DNA of 64,000 bases. Origin: Alphaproteobacteria bacterium (GTDB taxonomy: Bacteria > Pseudomonadota > Alphaproteobacteria > Caulobacterales > Caulobacteraceae). The notes below the pieces were generated by a model that was not told where the DNA came from, did not search any database, and was given only the letters and a program-made list of their open reading frames with translations. Position numbers and translations under genes: made by a program. The stretch spans positions 1 to 64,000 of the forward strand of contig JANYET010000067.1 of assembly GCA_025359785.1 (NCBI GenBank). The letters run 5' to 3'. Below are positions 16,609-25,536 of this stretch, piece after piece (position 1 is the stretch's first letter; each line of letters starts with the position of its first letter).

Positions 16609-18384
16609 ATGGATATCGTTGTCGTCGCCGGCCTCGTTGTCGCCCTGGTGACGGCGGTCCCGGTTTTCCTGCAGCTGCGGCGCCACCCGCCAGGCCTGCG
16701 CATCCTGTTCTTCGCCGAGATGTGGGAGCGGTTTTCCTACTACGGCATGCGGGGCCTGCTGATCTTCTATCTGACCCAGCATTTCCTGTTCGACGACAAG
16801 ACCGCAGCGTCGAACTACGGCGCCTACACCTCGCTGGTCTACCTGTTGCCGGTGATCGGCGGGGTGCTGGCCGACCGGTTCCTGGGCGCACGCAAGGCGG
16901 TCGCCTTTGGAGCCCTGCTGCTGGTCGCCGGCCACTTCACCATGGCCTTCGAAGGGGCCCCCGCGACCCAGGTGCTGACCTACCAGGGCGCGGCCTACGA
17001 GTTCCAGGTCACCGGCCGCGCCGCCAGCCGTGACGTGAAGCTGCTGGTGGCGGGTCAGCCCTATGCCTACGGGCCTTCGGCGGACGGCGGGCTGGACATC
17101 AAGGGCCTGCCGGCCGCCGCCCCGCTGCCGGCGCACATGGCCAAGGGCGACTACCAGATCTCCATCAAGGCGCAGGACCCGTTCTTCAAGAACATCCTCT
17201 ACCTGGCGCTGGCGCTGATCATCGTCGGCGTCGGCTTCCTGAAGGCCAACATCTCGGCGATCGTCGGCCAGCTCTATCCCGCCAGCGATCCCAGGCGGGA
17301 CCCTGGATTCACGCTCTACTATTTCGGCATCAACCTGGGCTCGTTCCTGGCCGCGATCACCTGCGGCTGGTTGGGCCAGACCGTCGGCTGGTGGGCGGGC
17401 TTCGGCGCCGCCGGGGTCGGCATGGCGCTCGGCTGGCTGGTCTTCGTGCTGGGCAGGCCGCTGCTGGAGGGCAAGGGCGAGCCGCCGAACCCGGTGGCGC
17501 TCGCGCAACCCCGGTTCGGGCCGATCAGCACCGAATGGCTGATCTACCTCGGCGCTCTGGCCGGCGTGGCGGTCGTCTGGGCGGTGGTGCAGAGCCTGGC
17601 CATCGTCAGCTGGGTGCTGGGCGTCGGCGCGATCATCACCCTGGGCTACGTGTTCTGGTACATGGCCACCAAGGCCAGCAAGGTCGAGCGTGACCGGGTG
17701 ATCCTGGCGATCGTGCTGATCCTGGCCTCGGTGGTGTTCTGGGCGCTCTACGAGCAGGGCGGCTCCTCGCTCGGCCTGTTCGCCGAGCGCAACGTCAACC
17801 TGCACCTCTATGGCGACCAATATATGAAGCCGGCCCAGGCGCAGTCCTTCCAGTCGGGCTGGATCCTGATCCTGGCGCCGGTGATGGCGGCGATCTGGAC
17901 CTTCCTCGGCGCCCGGGGCCGCGACCCCAATCCGGTGTTCAAGTTCGGGCTGGGCCTGCTGCTGATCGGCGCCAGCTACTACGTGATCATCCTGGGCGGG
18001 ACCTTCGCCGGCGCCGACTTCAAGAGCCCGCTGATCTTCCTGGCCGGCGCCTATCTGATGCAGACCACGGGCGAGATGTGCGTCTCGCCGGTGGGTCTGT
18101 CGCAGATGACCAAGCTCGCCCCGCCGCTGCTGATCTCGACCCTGATGGCGACGTGGTTCCTGGGCACCGCCGGCGCGAACTTCGTGGCTGCCAAGATCGC
18201 CCAGCTGACCGCGTCGGACACCATCGGCGGCCAGGTGCTTGACGCCGGTAAGGCGCTGGCCACCTACAGCCACGTGTTCGGCATGATCGGCCTCTGGGGC
18301 CTGGGCGCGGGCGGCCTGATGCTGGTGCTCTCGCCCTGGCTCAAAAAGCTCGCCCATGGCGCCGGTGGCCTCGACGCGAAATAG
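16609..18384 (+). CDS. POT-family proton-coupled oligopeptide transporter
   Basis: 591 aa from the ATG at 16609 (the track begins at a GTG 16 codons earlier). The signature ExxERFxYYG is intact (EMWERFSYYG, about 38-47), placing it in the PTR2/POT branch of the major facilitator superfamily. Twelve or more membrane helices are visible, with an extra periplasmic stretch at about 115-195 that lengthens it relative to a 490-aa E. coli DtpA. It imports di- and tripeptides with protons. It is monocistronic; the TonB-receptor gene converges on its end 12 bp away. Confidence 0.9.
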   Translation: MDIVVVAGLVVALVTAVPVFLQLRRHPPGLRILFFAEMWERFSYYGMRGLLIFYLTQHFLFDDKTAASNYGAYTSLVYLLPVIGGVLADRFLGARKAVAFGALLLVAGHFTMAFEGAPATQVLTYQGAAYEFQVTGRAASRDVKLLVAGQPYAYGPSADGGLDIKGLPAAAPLPAHMAKGDYQISIKAQDPFFKNILYLALALIIVGVGFLKANISAIVGQLYPASDPRRDPGFTLYYFGINLGSFLAAITCGWLGQTVGWWAGFGAAGVGMALGWLVFVLGRPLLEGKGEPPNPVALAQPRFGPISTEWLIYLGALAGVAVVWAVVQSLAIVSWVLGVGAIITLGYVFWYMATKASKVERDRVILAIVLILASVVFWALYEQGGSSLGLFAERNVNLHLYGDQYMKPAQAQSFQSGWILILAPVMAAIWTFLGARGRDPNPVFKFGLGLLLIGASYYVIILGGTFAGADFKSPLIFLAGAYLMQTTGEMCVSPVGLSQMTKLAPPLLISTLMATWFLGTAGANFVAAKIAQLTASDTIGGQVLDAGKALATYSHVFGMIGLWGLGAGGLMLVLSPWLKKLAHGAGGLDAK

Positions 18385-18396
18385 GCCTGCCCGCGG

Positions 18397-20436
18397 TCAG
18401 CCGAAGTCCTTGCGCAGCAGGAAGTAGACGCCGCGCGGAAACGGGAAGGCTCGGTCGGAGACGTCGGGCCGCGCCGATCCGCCACGGGGACCGGGAAACA
18501 CCTCGAAGGTGTCGCGCAGGCGGGTATTCGGCGCGGTGACCAGCGGCAGCTCCACGCGCAGCCTGAGGCCCGGCCGGGGCTTCCACTCGGCATAGGGCTT
18601 CACATAGGTGCGCAGCTTCAGCGTCTCGATCGAGTTGAAACGATAGGCCCGCTGGCTGAACCCACCGTAGAGGTCGACGCCCAGGTTCAGGTTCCTGGCA
18701 GGCAGGTCCTGGCTGAAATTGACGCTCCAGTCGCTCGGGTGGAGGAACGAGATGGGCCGCATCTGGCCGGTGGTCGGATCGCGCACCTCGCTCCAACGGC
18801 GGACGATCTCGCCCTTCAGCAGCGCGCCCTTCCAGCCGAGCGGGTCGAAGGGCAGGGTGTAGGACAGGATCAGCGACTCGCGCCGGCCGTCGCCGATGTT
18901 GGCCGGCCGGTCGAACACCGTGCCGTCGGCGGCGAACACCGGGCCGCGGTCGACCACGTCGGTGATCTGCAGGTGCTTGGCGGTCAGCACCACACTCGCG
19001 CCCTTCCAGAGCTGCTGCTCGACGGCGACCTCGCCGGCCCAGTCCTGCGCCGGGTTGAGATTCGGGTTGCCGGCGGTGACACCCAGGCTGCTCGTCAGGT
19101 TCGAAGAGGCCACGAAGTCGTTGAAGTCGAGCTGACCGACTTCGCGCTCGATCCGCGCGCGCAACTGCGTGGCCGGGACCGGCGTCCAGCTCACCGTCAG
19201 GCGCGGCTTGGCGAAGGCCAGGCTCTTGGCCAGCACGACATCGCCCGCCGAGGAAATATCGGAACTCTCGTAACGCAGCGCGGCGTCCACGGTCCATTGG
19301 GCGCCCGGCCGCCAGGTCGCCTTGAGAAAGAGCTCGCTGCGCTTTTCCTCGACCTGGACATTGGCGGCCGGCAGGCTTTGCGCCGTCCCGTCCACCGTGA
19401 AGCTCGTACGGCTGTCCAGCCGGTTGTCAGCGGCTTCCGCGCCGGCCTCCAGGGACAGGCGCTCGCCGAAGCGGCGTTTGATCACCCCGCGCAGGATCGC
19501 CTCGCTACTCTCCCGATGATTGGCGAAGTCGCTGGCCGAGCCCGCGATGTTCGACAGCGACTCGGTATCCCGCCTGCGGGTGGTGCGCAGCGCGACAGTT
19601 TCCAGGCTGGTGACGGCGTTAAGGTCGCGGGTGAAGCGGCCGCCCAGCTCGGTGTCGGTGTTTTTCTGCGAGAAGCCGAAGCGCTGCACCTCGAGGCTCG
19701 GCGACAGGATCGTGTCGGTCTCGGCGTTCTTGTACTTCTCCCGGTAGACCCGGCCGTTCAGCCGCAGGCGTCCGCCCGCCAGCGGCGTCTCGCCGGCCCC
19801 GGCGATCGAGCCGTTGAGGTCCTGCCCCTCGGAATCCAGCCGCGACAATTTCGGCGGCCGCCCGTCGGCGTACAGCACCGCGCCGCGCCCGCCCCGGGAC
19901 GCCCCGTCGTCGGGCCCCGCGCCGGTCCGCGCCGCCACTTCCCAGGTCCGGTCGCCCAGCGCGCCCGAGGCCTCGCCCCGCAGACCCGCGAATTCCCGGC
20001 CGTTGCTGAGGGTGTAGTTGGAGACCGCCAGCAGGGCCCGCGCGCCGCCACCCTTCCTGACGATGACGTTGGCGATCACCGTCTTGCCCTGCATGTCGAT
20101 CCCTGGCGCGCCGCCCCGGATGATGTCGATGCGCTCGACCTTGCCGGCCGGGATGCGCTGCAGGACCTGATCGATGGAATCGCTTTTCGACGAAGGCCGC
20201 TGGCCATCGATCAACGCATTGCCCGCTGCGCCTTCGAAGCCGCGCACATTGGAGCCGTTATCGAGGCTGAAGCCGGGGATGCGCCCCAGCATGTCCAGGG
20301 CGGTTCCGGGATTCTGCGCGGCGAAGAAGGCCGGCGGATAGCTGGTGACGGCGGCCTGGGCGGCGGGCGCGCTGGCCGGATCCGCGGGCGACACGACCGC
20401 GACGCTCGCCTGCGCAAGAACGTACAGCAAACTCAA
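18397..20436 (-). CDS. TonB-dependent outer-membrane receptor (tandem copy 2)
   Basis: 679 aa. After a short hydrophobic leader (MSLLYVLAQASVAVVS) come the plug domain ('DMLGRIPGFSLDNGSNVRGFEGAAGNALIDGQRPSSKSDS', 'IDIIRGGAPGIDMQGKTVIANVI') and a long beta-barrel region ending in 'YFLLRKDFG'. The family transports bulky nutrients or metal chelates across the outer membrane with TonB energy; the ligand is not evident. It is a tandem paralog of the next gene, with identical length and closely similar plug, and lies 94 bp downstream of it on the same strand. Confidence 0.87.
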   Translation of the reverse strand: MSLLYVLAQASVAVVSPADPASAPAAQAAVTSYPPAFFAAQNPGTALDMLGRIPGFSLDNGSNVRGFEGAAGNALIDGQRPSSKSDSIDQVLQRIPAGKVERIDIIRGGAPGIDMQGKTVIANVIVRKGGGARALLAVSNYTLSNGREFAGLRGEASGALGDRTWEVAARTGAGPDDGASRGGRGAVLYADGRPPKLSRLDSEGQDLNGSIAGAGETPLAGGRLRLNGRVYREKYKNAETDTILSPSLEVQRFGFSQKNTDTELGGRFTRDLNAVTSLETVALRTTRRRDTESLSNIAGSASDFANHRESSEAILRGVIKRRFGERLSLEAGAEAADNRLDSRTSFTVDGTAQSLPAANVQVEEKRSELFLKATWRPGAQWTVDAALRYESSDISSAGDVVLAKSLAFAKPRLTVSWTPVPATQLRARIEREVGQLDFNDFVASSNLTSSLGVTAGNPNLNPAQDWAGEVAVEQQLWKGASVVLTAKHLQITDVVDRGPVFAADGTVFDRPANIGDGRRESLILSYTLPFDPLGWKGALLKGEIVRRWSEVRDPTTGQMRPISFLHPSDWSVNFSQDLPARNLNLGVDLYGGFSQRAYRFNSIETLKLRTYVKPYAEWKPRPGLRLRVELPLVTAPNTRLRDTFEVFPGPRGGSARPDVSDRAFPFPRGVYFLLRKDFG

Positions 20437-20530
20437 AACGCGTTTCCCTTTTGGCCGAGCCTATTGCCCGGCGCCTGTTGAGTGCGGGTTAAGGGCTCGC
20501 AAGGCCGAGGGGTGCGCGCCAGGGCCAAGC

Positions 20531-22570
20531 TCAGCCCCCGAAGGTCTTGCGCAGGCGAATATGCAGGACGCGGCTGGCGTGCGCCGTCCGCGCCTCAACG
20601 AACCCCAAGGGCGCGACGCCCCGCGGGCCGTTGAAGTTTTCGTAGACGTGCCGGAACCCGCGCGCGGTGACGTTGGCAAGCTCGACGCGAAGCGACAGGC
20701 CTGGGCTCGGCTGCCACTCCCAGAAGGGCGTGACGTAGGTTCCGAGTTTGTCGATCTGCACGGCGTTGAAGCGATAGCTCCGCTCCTGCCAGCCGCCGTT
20801 GACGTCGACGCCGTAGATCACCCGGCCGACCGGCTGGCTGAAGTGCAGGTCCCAGTCGGTGGGGCGTTGATTGCTGATCCCGCGTTCGCGGTGGGTGGTG
20901 GGATCGGTCACGCTCGACCACCGGCGGGTGAAGCTGCCGCGCAGCTGCGCGCCCTTCAGGCCAAGCTTGTCCAGCGGCAGGGTCAGGTCGGCGATGGCGT
21001 CATTCTGGCTCGCGTCGCCGACATTGGCCGGGGCGTCGAAGGCCTGGCCATTCGGCAGGAAGACCGGCGCGCGGTCGATCACGTCGGTGAACTGCTGATG
21101 GCGCGCGGTCAGGGTGATCGCGCCAGCGCCCCAAAAATGCTGTTCCAGCGCGATCTCGCTGGTCCACGACTGGGCCGGGACGAGGTTGGGATTGCCGGCG
21201 GTGACCACGCCGGCGGTCAGCGTGGTCGATGCGGTGAAGGCACCGAAGTCGAGCTGGCCCACCTCACGCTCAAGGCGCGCGCGCACCTGCGTAACGGCGC
21301 TGGGCGCCCAGGTGACCAGGATACGGGGCTTGGTGTAGTAGAGCGTCTTGGCCAGGACCACGTCGCCGCTCGAGGCGATGTGCGAGCCCTCCTCGCGGAC
21401 CGCGCCTTCGACCGTCAGGGTCCGGAACGGCTGCCAGACCGCCTTGCCGAACACCTCGCCGCGCTTTTCGCTGACCTGCACATTGGCGGCCGGCAGGGCG
21501 ATGTTGGCGCCGTTGTCCGAGAACCGGATCGCGTTATCGAGGGTGTTGTAGGCGCCCTCCGCGCCGGCCTCCCAGGACAGCTTTGGCGTCTGCTGGAACT
21601 TCACCACGCCGCGCAGGATGGTCTCGGCGGTGGTGGTGTTCTGGTGGAAAACCTGGGCGTCGCTGGGCGTGTCGAAGGCGTCGGCGTACTTCTCGCGCGT
21701 GTCCTGGCGCAGCGCCACGATCTCGACGGCGATCCGTGGCCCGAAGCCGCGATTGTAGCGGCCGCCCAGTTCCGACTGCCGCTTGTTGTCGTCCTGGTGG
21801 TCGTGTTCGCCGTGCCGGTCGGGAAAGCGGATGGTGTCCAGTTCGGCCGAGTCATAGGCCTGGCTCAGGACGCGACCGTTGATCCGCAGGCTGCCGCCCG
21901 CCAGCGGAGCCTCGGTCGCGCCGGTCAGGATGGACTGCGTGCCCCAGCCTTGACTGTGGATGTTGCCGGCGCGCAGCGGAGCCCCGGCGCCGTCCGTCTG
22001 GGTCAGCGTCCCGTCGCCGAGGCCGTTGTCGATGAAGCCGGAGACCGTCAGCCCGGCCTCCAGGGTGCGCTGACCGACCTGGCCGGAGCCCTCCAGGCGC
22101 AAGGTGTTCCAGGCGCGGCCGTCCCCGGCGCGGTCGGAGGCGTAGTGGAAGAGCCCCCGCGGTCCGCCGCCGGGCTTGGTGATGACGTTGGCGATGACGG
22201 TCTTGCCCTGCATGTCGATGCCCGGCGCGGCGCCCCGGATCACATCGATGCGCGCCACGCGGGTGGCCAGGATGCGGCGCAGGATCTGGTCGATGCCCTC
22301 GGTCTTCACCGCCGGGCGATGTCCATCGATCAGGACGTTGCCCGCCGCGCCCTCGTAGCCGCGCACGCCGGAGCCTGAGTCGAGGCTGAAGCCCGGCAGG
22401 CGATCGATCATGTCGGCGGCGCTGTTCGGGTGGGCGTCGGCGAAGAACTCCGGCGGGTAGCTGGTGACGGCGGCCTGGGCGACGGCCGGGACCGCAACCA
22501 GGGCGGAACCCGGAGCCGGCGCGGGCGAGACGGCGGCGGCCACAGCCTGCGCAAGGACGAACAACACCAT
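20531..22570 (-). CDS. TonB-dependent outer-membrane receptor (tandem copy 1)
   Basis: 679 aa, the upstream member of the tandem pair. The plug motifs 'DMIDRLPGFSLDSGSGVRGYEGAAGNVLIDGHRPAVKTEG' and 'IDVIRGAAPGIDMQGKTVIANVI' align position by position with the neighbour; the barrels have diverged more ('RVLHIRLRKTFGG' at the end). Neither copy has an obvious N-terminal FecA-like signalling domain, so regulation through an anti-sigma factor is unlikely. About 110 bp upstream of its start is a CGTAAA-A-TTTACG palindrome in an AT-rich stretch that could be an operator. The pair is probably transcribed together. Confidence 0.87.
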   Translation of the reverse strand: MVLFVLAQAVAAAVSPAPAPGSALVAVPAVAQAAVTSYPPEFFADAHPNSAADMIDRLPGFSLDSGSGVRGYEGAAGNVLIDGHRPAVKTEGIDQILRRILATRVARIDVIRGAAPGIDMQGKTVIANVITKPGGGPRGLFHYASDRAGDGRAWNTLRLEGSGQVGQRTLEAGLTVSGFIDNGLGDGTLTQTDGAGAPLRAGNIHSQGWGTQSILTGATEAPLAGGSLRINGRVLSQAYDSAELDTIRFPDRHGEHDHQDDNKRQSELGGRYNRGFGPRIAVEIVALRQDTREKYADAFDTPSDAQVFHQNTTTAETILRGVVKFQQTPKLSWEAGAEGAYNTLDNAIRFSDNGANIALPAANVQVSEKRGEVFGKAVWQPFRTLTVEGAVREEGSHIASSGDVVLAKTLYYTKPRILVTWAPSAVTQVRARLEREVGQLDFGAFTASTTLTAGVVTAGNPNLVPAQSWTSEIALEQHFWGAGAITLTARHQQFTDVIDRAPVFLPNGQAFDAPANVGDASQNDAIADLTLPLDKLGLKGAQLRGSFTRRWSSVTDPTTHRERGISNQRPTDWDLHFSQPVGRVIYGVDVNGGWQERSYRFNAVQIDKLGTYVTPFWEWQPSPGLSLRVELANVTARGFRHVYENFNGPRGVAPLGFVEARTAHASRVLHIRLRKTFGG

Positions 22571-22686
22571 CTACTGGCTCCCCGGAACTGGGGTGCAGAT
22601 GCCTCGCGCTGCCCGGTTCACGCCAATTAAATGCCTGTAATATTAGATTAATTCGCGGAAAGGTTTGCCGCAGCCTGCATCCGATA

Positions 22687-22699
22687 CGTAAAATTTACG
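22687..22699. promoter_or_regulatory. Possible operator palindrome upstream of TonB receptors
   Basis: CGTAAA-A-TTTACG, 6-bp arms around one base, in AT-rich DNA between the divergent receptor and PhzF genes. The symmetry and position fit a repressor site; I cannot name the regulator. Confidence 0.35.
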
Positions 22700-22842
22700 A
22701 TAGTAATCTGCTACTTAGCGGGCGCGCGTTGTGCTGGTCCGCCTCAGCTGCGCCGAAGCCCCGGATAGAATTCGTCGCTTGGCGATTTACCCGTCGCTTG
22801 GCAGGACGACGGCGCGCCACGAGGGCGCCGGGAGCCTTGCCC

Positions 22843-23736
22843 ATGCCGACCTATGCTTTCGTCACCCTCGACGTGTTCACCGACACCCGGTTCGGCGGCA
22901 ATCCGCTGGCGGTGTTCCCCGACGCCCGCGGGCTTTCCGACGCCCACATGCAGGCGCTCGCCGCTGAGTTCAACCTGTCGGAGACCACCTTCGTCCTGCC
23001 GCCCAGCGACCCCGCCAACACGGCCCGCGTGCGCATCTTCAACCGCACCGCCGAGATGCCCTTCGCCGGCCACCCCAACGTCGGCACCGGCTATGTGTTG
23101 GCAAACCAGGGCCGCGACCGAGGCGGGGTGCTGCGGTTCGAGGAGATCGCCGGTCTGGTGGAGGTGCGCGTGGCTCGCGATGCGGCGGGTGGCCTGACCG
23201 GTGCGGTGATCGATGCGCCGCGCGCGCTGGTCCTCGGACCCCAGCTGACCGCCGCGCAGGTGGCGGCCTGCGCCAGCCTTGCGCCCGGTGACGTGCTCAC
23301 GGCGGCCCACGCCCCCGTCCAGGCCTCGCTCGGCGTCGATTTCTTCTTCGCCCAGGTGTCGCCAGAGGCGCTAGGCCGCGCGGCGCCCGACGTGGCCGGC
23401 TTCCAGCGGACCTCGGCCGAGACCGACGCCGGCAGCGACCGGCTGTCGTTGTTCCTCTATGCGCCAGACCCCGATGGCAAAACGGTGCGGGCCCGGATGT
23501 TCGCGCCGCTCTCCGGGACCTTCGAGGACGCCGCCACCGGCAGCGCCAGCGCCACCCTGGGCGCCCTGCTGCTCTCGCTCGGGTCGGAGGACGAAGCGGC
23601 TTACGAGATCATCCAGGGCGTGGAGATGGGACGGCCGAGCCGCTTGCATGTCACAGCCTGCCGCGCACCGGACGGGGTGCGCGCCAGCGTCGGCGGCGGC
23701 TGCGTGTCGGTCTTCACCGGTGAAGTGACCCTTTAG
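22843..23736 (+). CDS. PhzF-family isomerase/epimerase-like protein
   Basis: 297 aa from the ATG at 22843 (MPTYAFVTLDVFTDTRFGGNPLAVF), the family's usual length and opening; the track adds 38 residues upstream. PhzF landmarks: 'FNLSETTFVLPP' containing the catalytic glutamate, 'RIFNRTAEMPFAGHPNVGTGYVLA' and 'DAATGSASATLGALLL'. The family shares the diaminopimelate-epimerase fold; most members have unknown substrates, so phenazine synthesis should not be assumed, and no phenazine genes are nearby. It ends with a 4-bp convergent overlap with tldD. Confidence 0.9.
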   Translation: MPTYAFVTLDVFTDTRFGGNPLAVFPDARGLSDAHMQALAAEFNLSETTFVLPPSDPANTARVRIFNRTAEMPFAGHPNVGTGYVLANQGRDRGGVLRFEEIAGLVEVRVARDAAGGLTGAVIDAPRALVLGPQLTAAQVAACASLAPGDVLTAAHAPVQASLGVDFFFAQVSPEALGRAAPDVAGFQRTSAETDAGSDRLSLFLYAPDPDGKTVRARMFAPLSGTFEDAATGSASATLGALLLSLGSEDEAAYEIIQGVEMGRPSRLHVTACRAPDGVRASVGGGCVSVFTGEVTL

Positions 23737-25163
23737 AGGCTCGTTCCGCCGACCGTCAGCCCGGTGATCTTCAGCGAGGGCTGGCCGACCCCCACCGGCA
23801 CGCTCTGCCCGGCCTTGCCGCAGACGCCCACACCATTGTCGAAGCCGAAGTCGTCGCCGATCATCGTAACCCGCGTCAGCGCCGAGGGCCCGTCGCCGAT
23901 CAGGGTCGCGCCCTTCACCGGGGCGGTGATCTTGCCGTTCTCGATCAGGTAGGCCTCGGTGCACTGGAAGACGAACTTGCCGTTGGTGATGTCCACCTGG
24001 CCGCCACCGAAGTTGGCGCAGAACAGGCCGCGCTTGGTGGACGCGATCATCTCGGCCTGGGTGTGGCTGCCGCCCATCATCGCGGTGTTGGTCATCCGGG
24101 GCATCGGCAGGTGGGCATAGGACTGGCGGCGTCCGTTGCCGGTGGCGTCAAGACCCATCAGGCGCGCGCTCATCCGGTCGTGCATGTAGCCGACCAGGAT
24201 ACCGTCCTCGATCAGGATGGTGCGTTCCGTGGGCGTGCCCTCGTCGTCGATGGTCAGCGAGCCGCGGCGTCCCGGCAGCGTGCCGTCGTCGAAGACCGTT
24301 ACGCCCGGCGCGGCCACCCGCTCGCCGATCCGGCCGGAGAAGGCTGAGGTGCCCTTGCGATTGAAGTCGCCTTCCAGCCCGTGGCCCACGGCCTCGTGCA
24401 GTAGCACGCCGTTCCAGCCCGGTCCCAGCACCACGTCCATCTCGCCGGCCGGGCAGGGGACGGCGTCGAGGTTCACCAGCGCCTGGCGCAGCGCCTCGTC
24501 CACCTGCTCGCGCCACTTGTCGGGGCTGATCCAGGCCTCGAAGCCCGCCCGGCCGCCGGCGCCGGAATAGCCGCTCTCCCGCTTGCCATCGCGCTCGACG
24601 GTGAGCTGGACATTGACCCGGGCCAGCGGGCGCACGTCGCGGATCAGCCGGCCGTCGGCGCGCAGGATCTCGATGGTCCGCCGCTCGCCGGCCAGCGAGA
24701 CCATGGCTTGGACGACGCGGGGATCGCGGGCGCGGGCCCAGGCGTCGATCTCCTGCAGCAGAGCCACCTTGTCGGCGAAGTCGGGCGATTCGAGCGGGTT
24801 CTCCTCGCCGTACAGCTTGGTGTTGGTGGCCCTCGGCCCCTCGGCCGCCACGCCGGAATAGCCGCGCTTGGCCAGCGCCGCGGACTGGCCGGCGCGGGCG
24901 ATCGCGGCCTCGGAAATCTCGCTGGCGTGGGCATAGCCCGCCGTTTCGCCGGCCACGACCCTGAGGCCAAAGCCCTCGGTGGCGTCGAAGGCCGCCGACT
25001 TAAGCCGGCCATCGTCGAACAGGAAGCTCTCGCTCTCCGAGCGCTCGACGAACAGCTCGCCATCGTCGGCGCCCTTGAGCGCCTCGCCCAGGATGTCCCC
25101 GGCGCGCTTGGGATCGACCCCGGCCGAATCGAGGATCGAGGGAGACGGTGTGTGAGCGTTCAT
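23733..25163 (-). CDS. tldD: Metalloprotease TldD
   Basis: 476 aa from the ATG at 25163 (MNAHTPSPSILD); the track's 42 extra residues are unlikely. With its partner TldE/PmbA the protein forms a zinc peptidase that trims modified peptides and unfolded chains. The zinc motif HEAVGHGLEGD (about 253-263) is intact, as are 'GRRGSLTIDDEGTPTERTILIEDG' and 'NFGGGQVDITNGKFVFQCTEAYLIENGKI'. The partner gene is not in the window. It is divergent from the cox cluster. Confidence 0.95.
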   Translation of the reverse strand: MNAHTPSPSILDSAGVDPKRAGDILGEALKGADDGELFVERSESESFLFDDGRLKSAAFDATEGFGLRVVAGETAGYAHASEISEAAIARAGQSAALAKRGYSGVAAEGPRATNTKLYGEENPLESPDFADKVALLQEIDAWARARDPRVVQAMVSLAGERRTIEILRADGRLIRDVRPLARVNVQLTVERDGKRESGYSGAGGRAGFEAWISPDKWREQVDEALRQALVNLDAVPCPAGEMDVVLGPGWNGVLLHEAVGHGLEGDFNRKGTSAFSGRIGERVAAPGVTVFDDGTLPGRRGSLTIDDEGTPTERTILIEDGILVGYMHDRMSARLMGLDATGNGRRQSYAHLPMPRMTNTAMMGGSHTQAEMIASTKRGLFCANFGGGQVDITNGKFVFQCTEAYLIENGKITAPVKGATLIGDGPSALTRVTMIGDDFGFDNGVGVCGKAGQSVPVGVGQPSLKITGLTVGGTSL

Positions 25164-25536
25164 GCTGGCAAGATAGGGAGGGCGGAGCGCCGCGTCACCC
25201 CGACTCAGGATGCGTGGGCCGACTTGGAGCTGTGGCGGCGATCGCGGCCCGCGCCTGCAGGCTCCGCCACATGGTCCTTGTTCGAACACCCGGCGGCGTA
25301 GCGGCCTTAAAATCGAGGCGCTTGTGCGATCTTTTCACCCTCGTCTGGCCGCGCTCCGCGCCTGGAGCGGCCTAGCGCCTTGGCAAGCCCAAGGGATGCG
25401 CGTATGCACCCGCGATGAAGGGCTAAGGCGGCATCGATCCGTCCGTCGGCGCCGTTCGGTACAGTCGGCCGGATCGCTAGATTCGCGCGATGTGCCAGAT
25501 TCGCGCGATGTGAACGACAAGTCAGACCGAGGGGAC
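25164..25536. other. 373-bp intergenic region between tldD and coxB
   Basis: Carries divergent control regions for tldD and the cox operon. I find no convincing ORF; the track's 25210..26439 frame is an upstream extension of coxB. The most notable structure is the 16-bp direct repeat at 25479-25512. Confidence 0.5.
25479..25512. repeat. Two 16-bp direct repeats upstream of coxB
   Basis: AGATTCGCGCGATGTG occurs at 25479-25494 and 25497-25512, separated by CC (period 18). Each copy contains GATTC, a GANTC site that the CcrM methylase of Caulobacterales would modify. The end of the second copy is 24 nt before the coxB start. Confidence 0.75.

Noticed and set aside
18739-22378. Long plus-strand ORFs (580 and 677 aa) over the TonB receptors
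   Set aside because: Antisense shadows; the minus strand encodes plug and barrel motifs.
22843-23736. Phenazine biosynthesis gene
   Set aside because: PhzF-family proteins are common outside phenazine pathways and no other phz gene is present.
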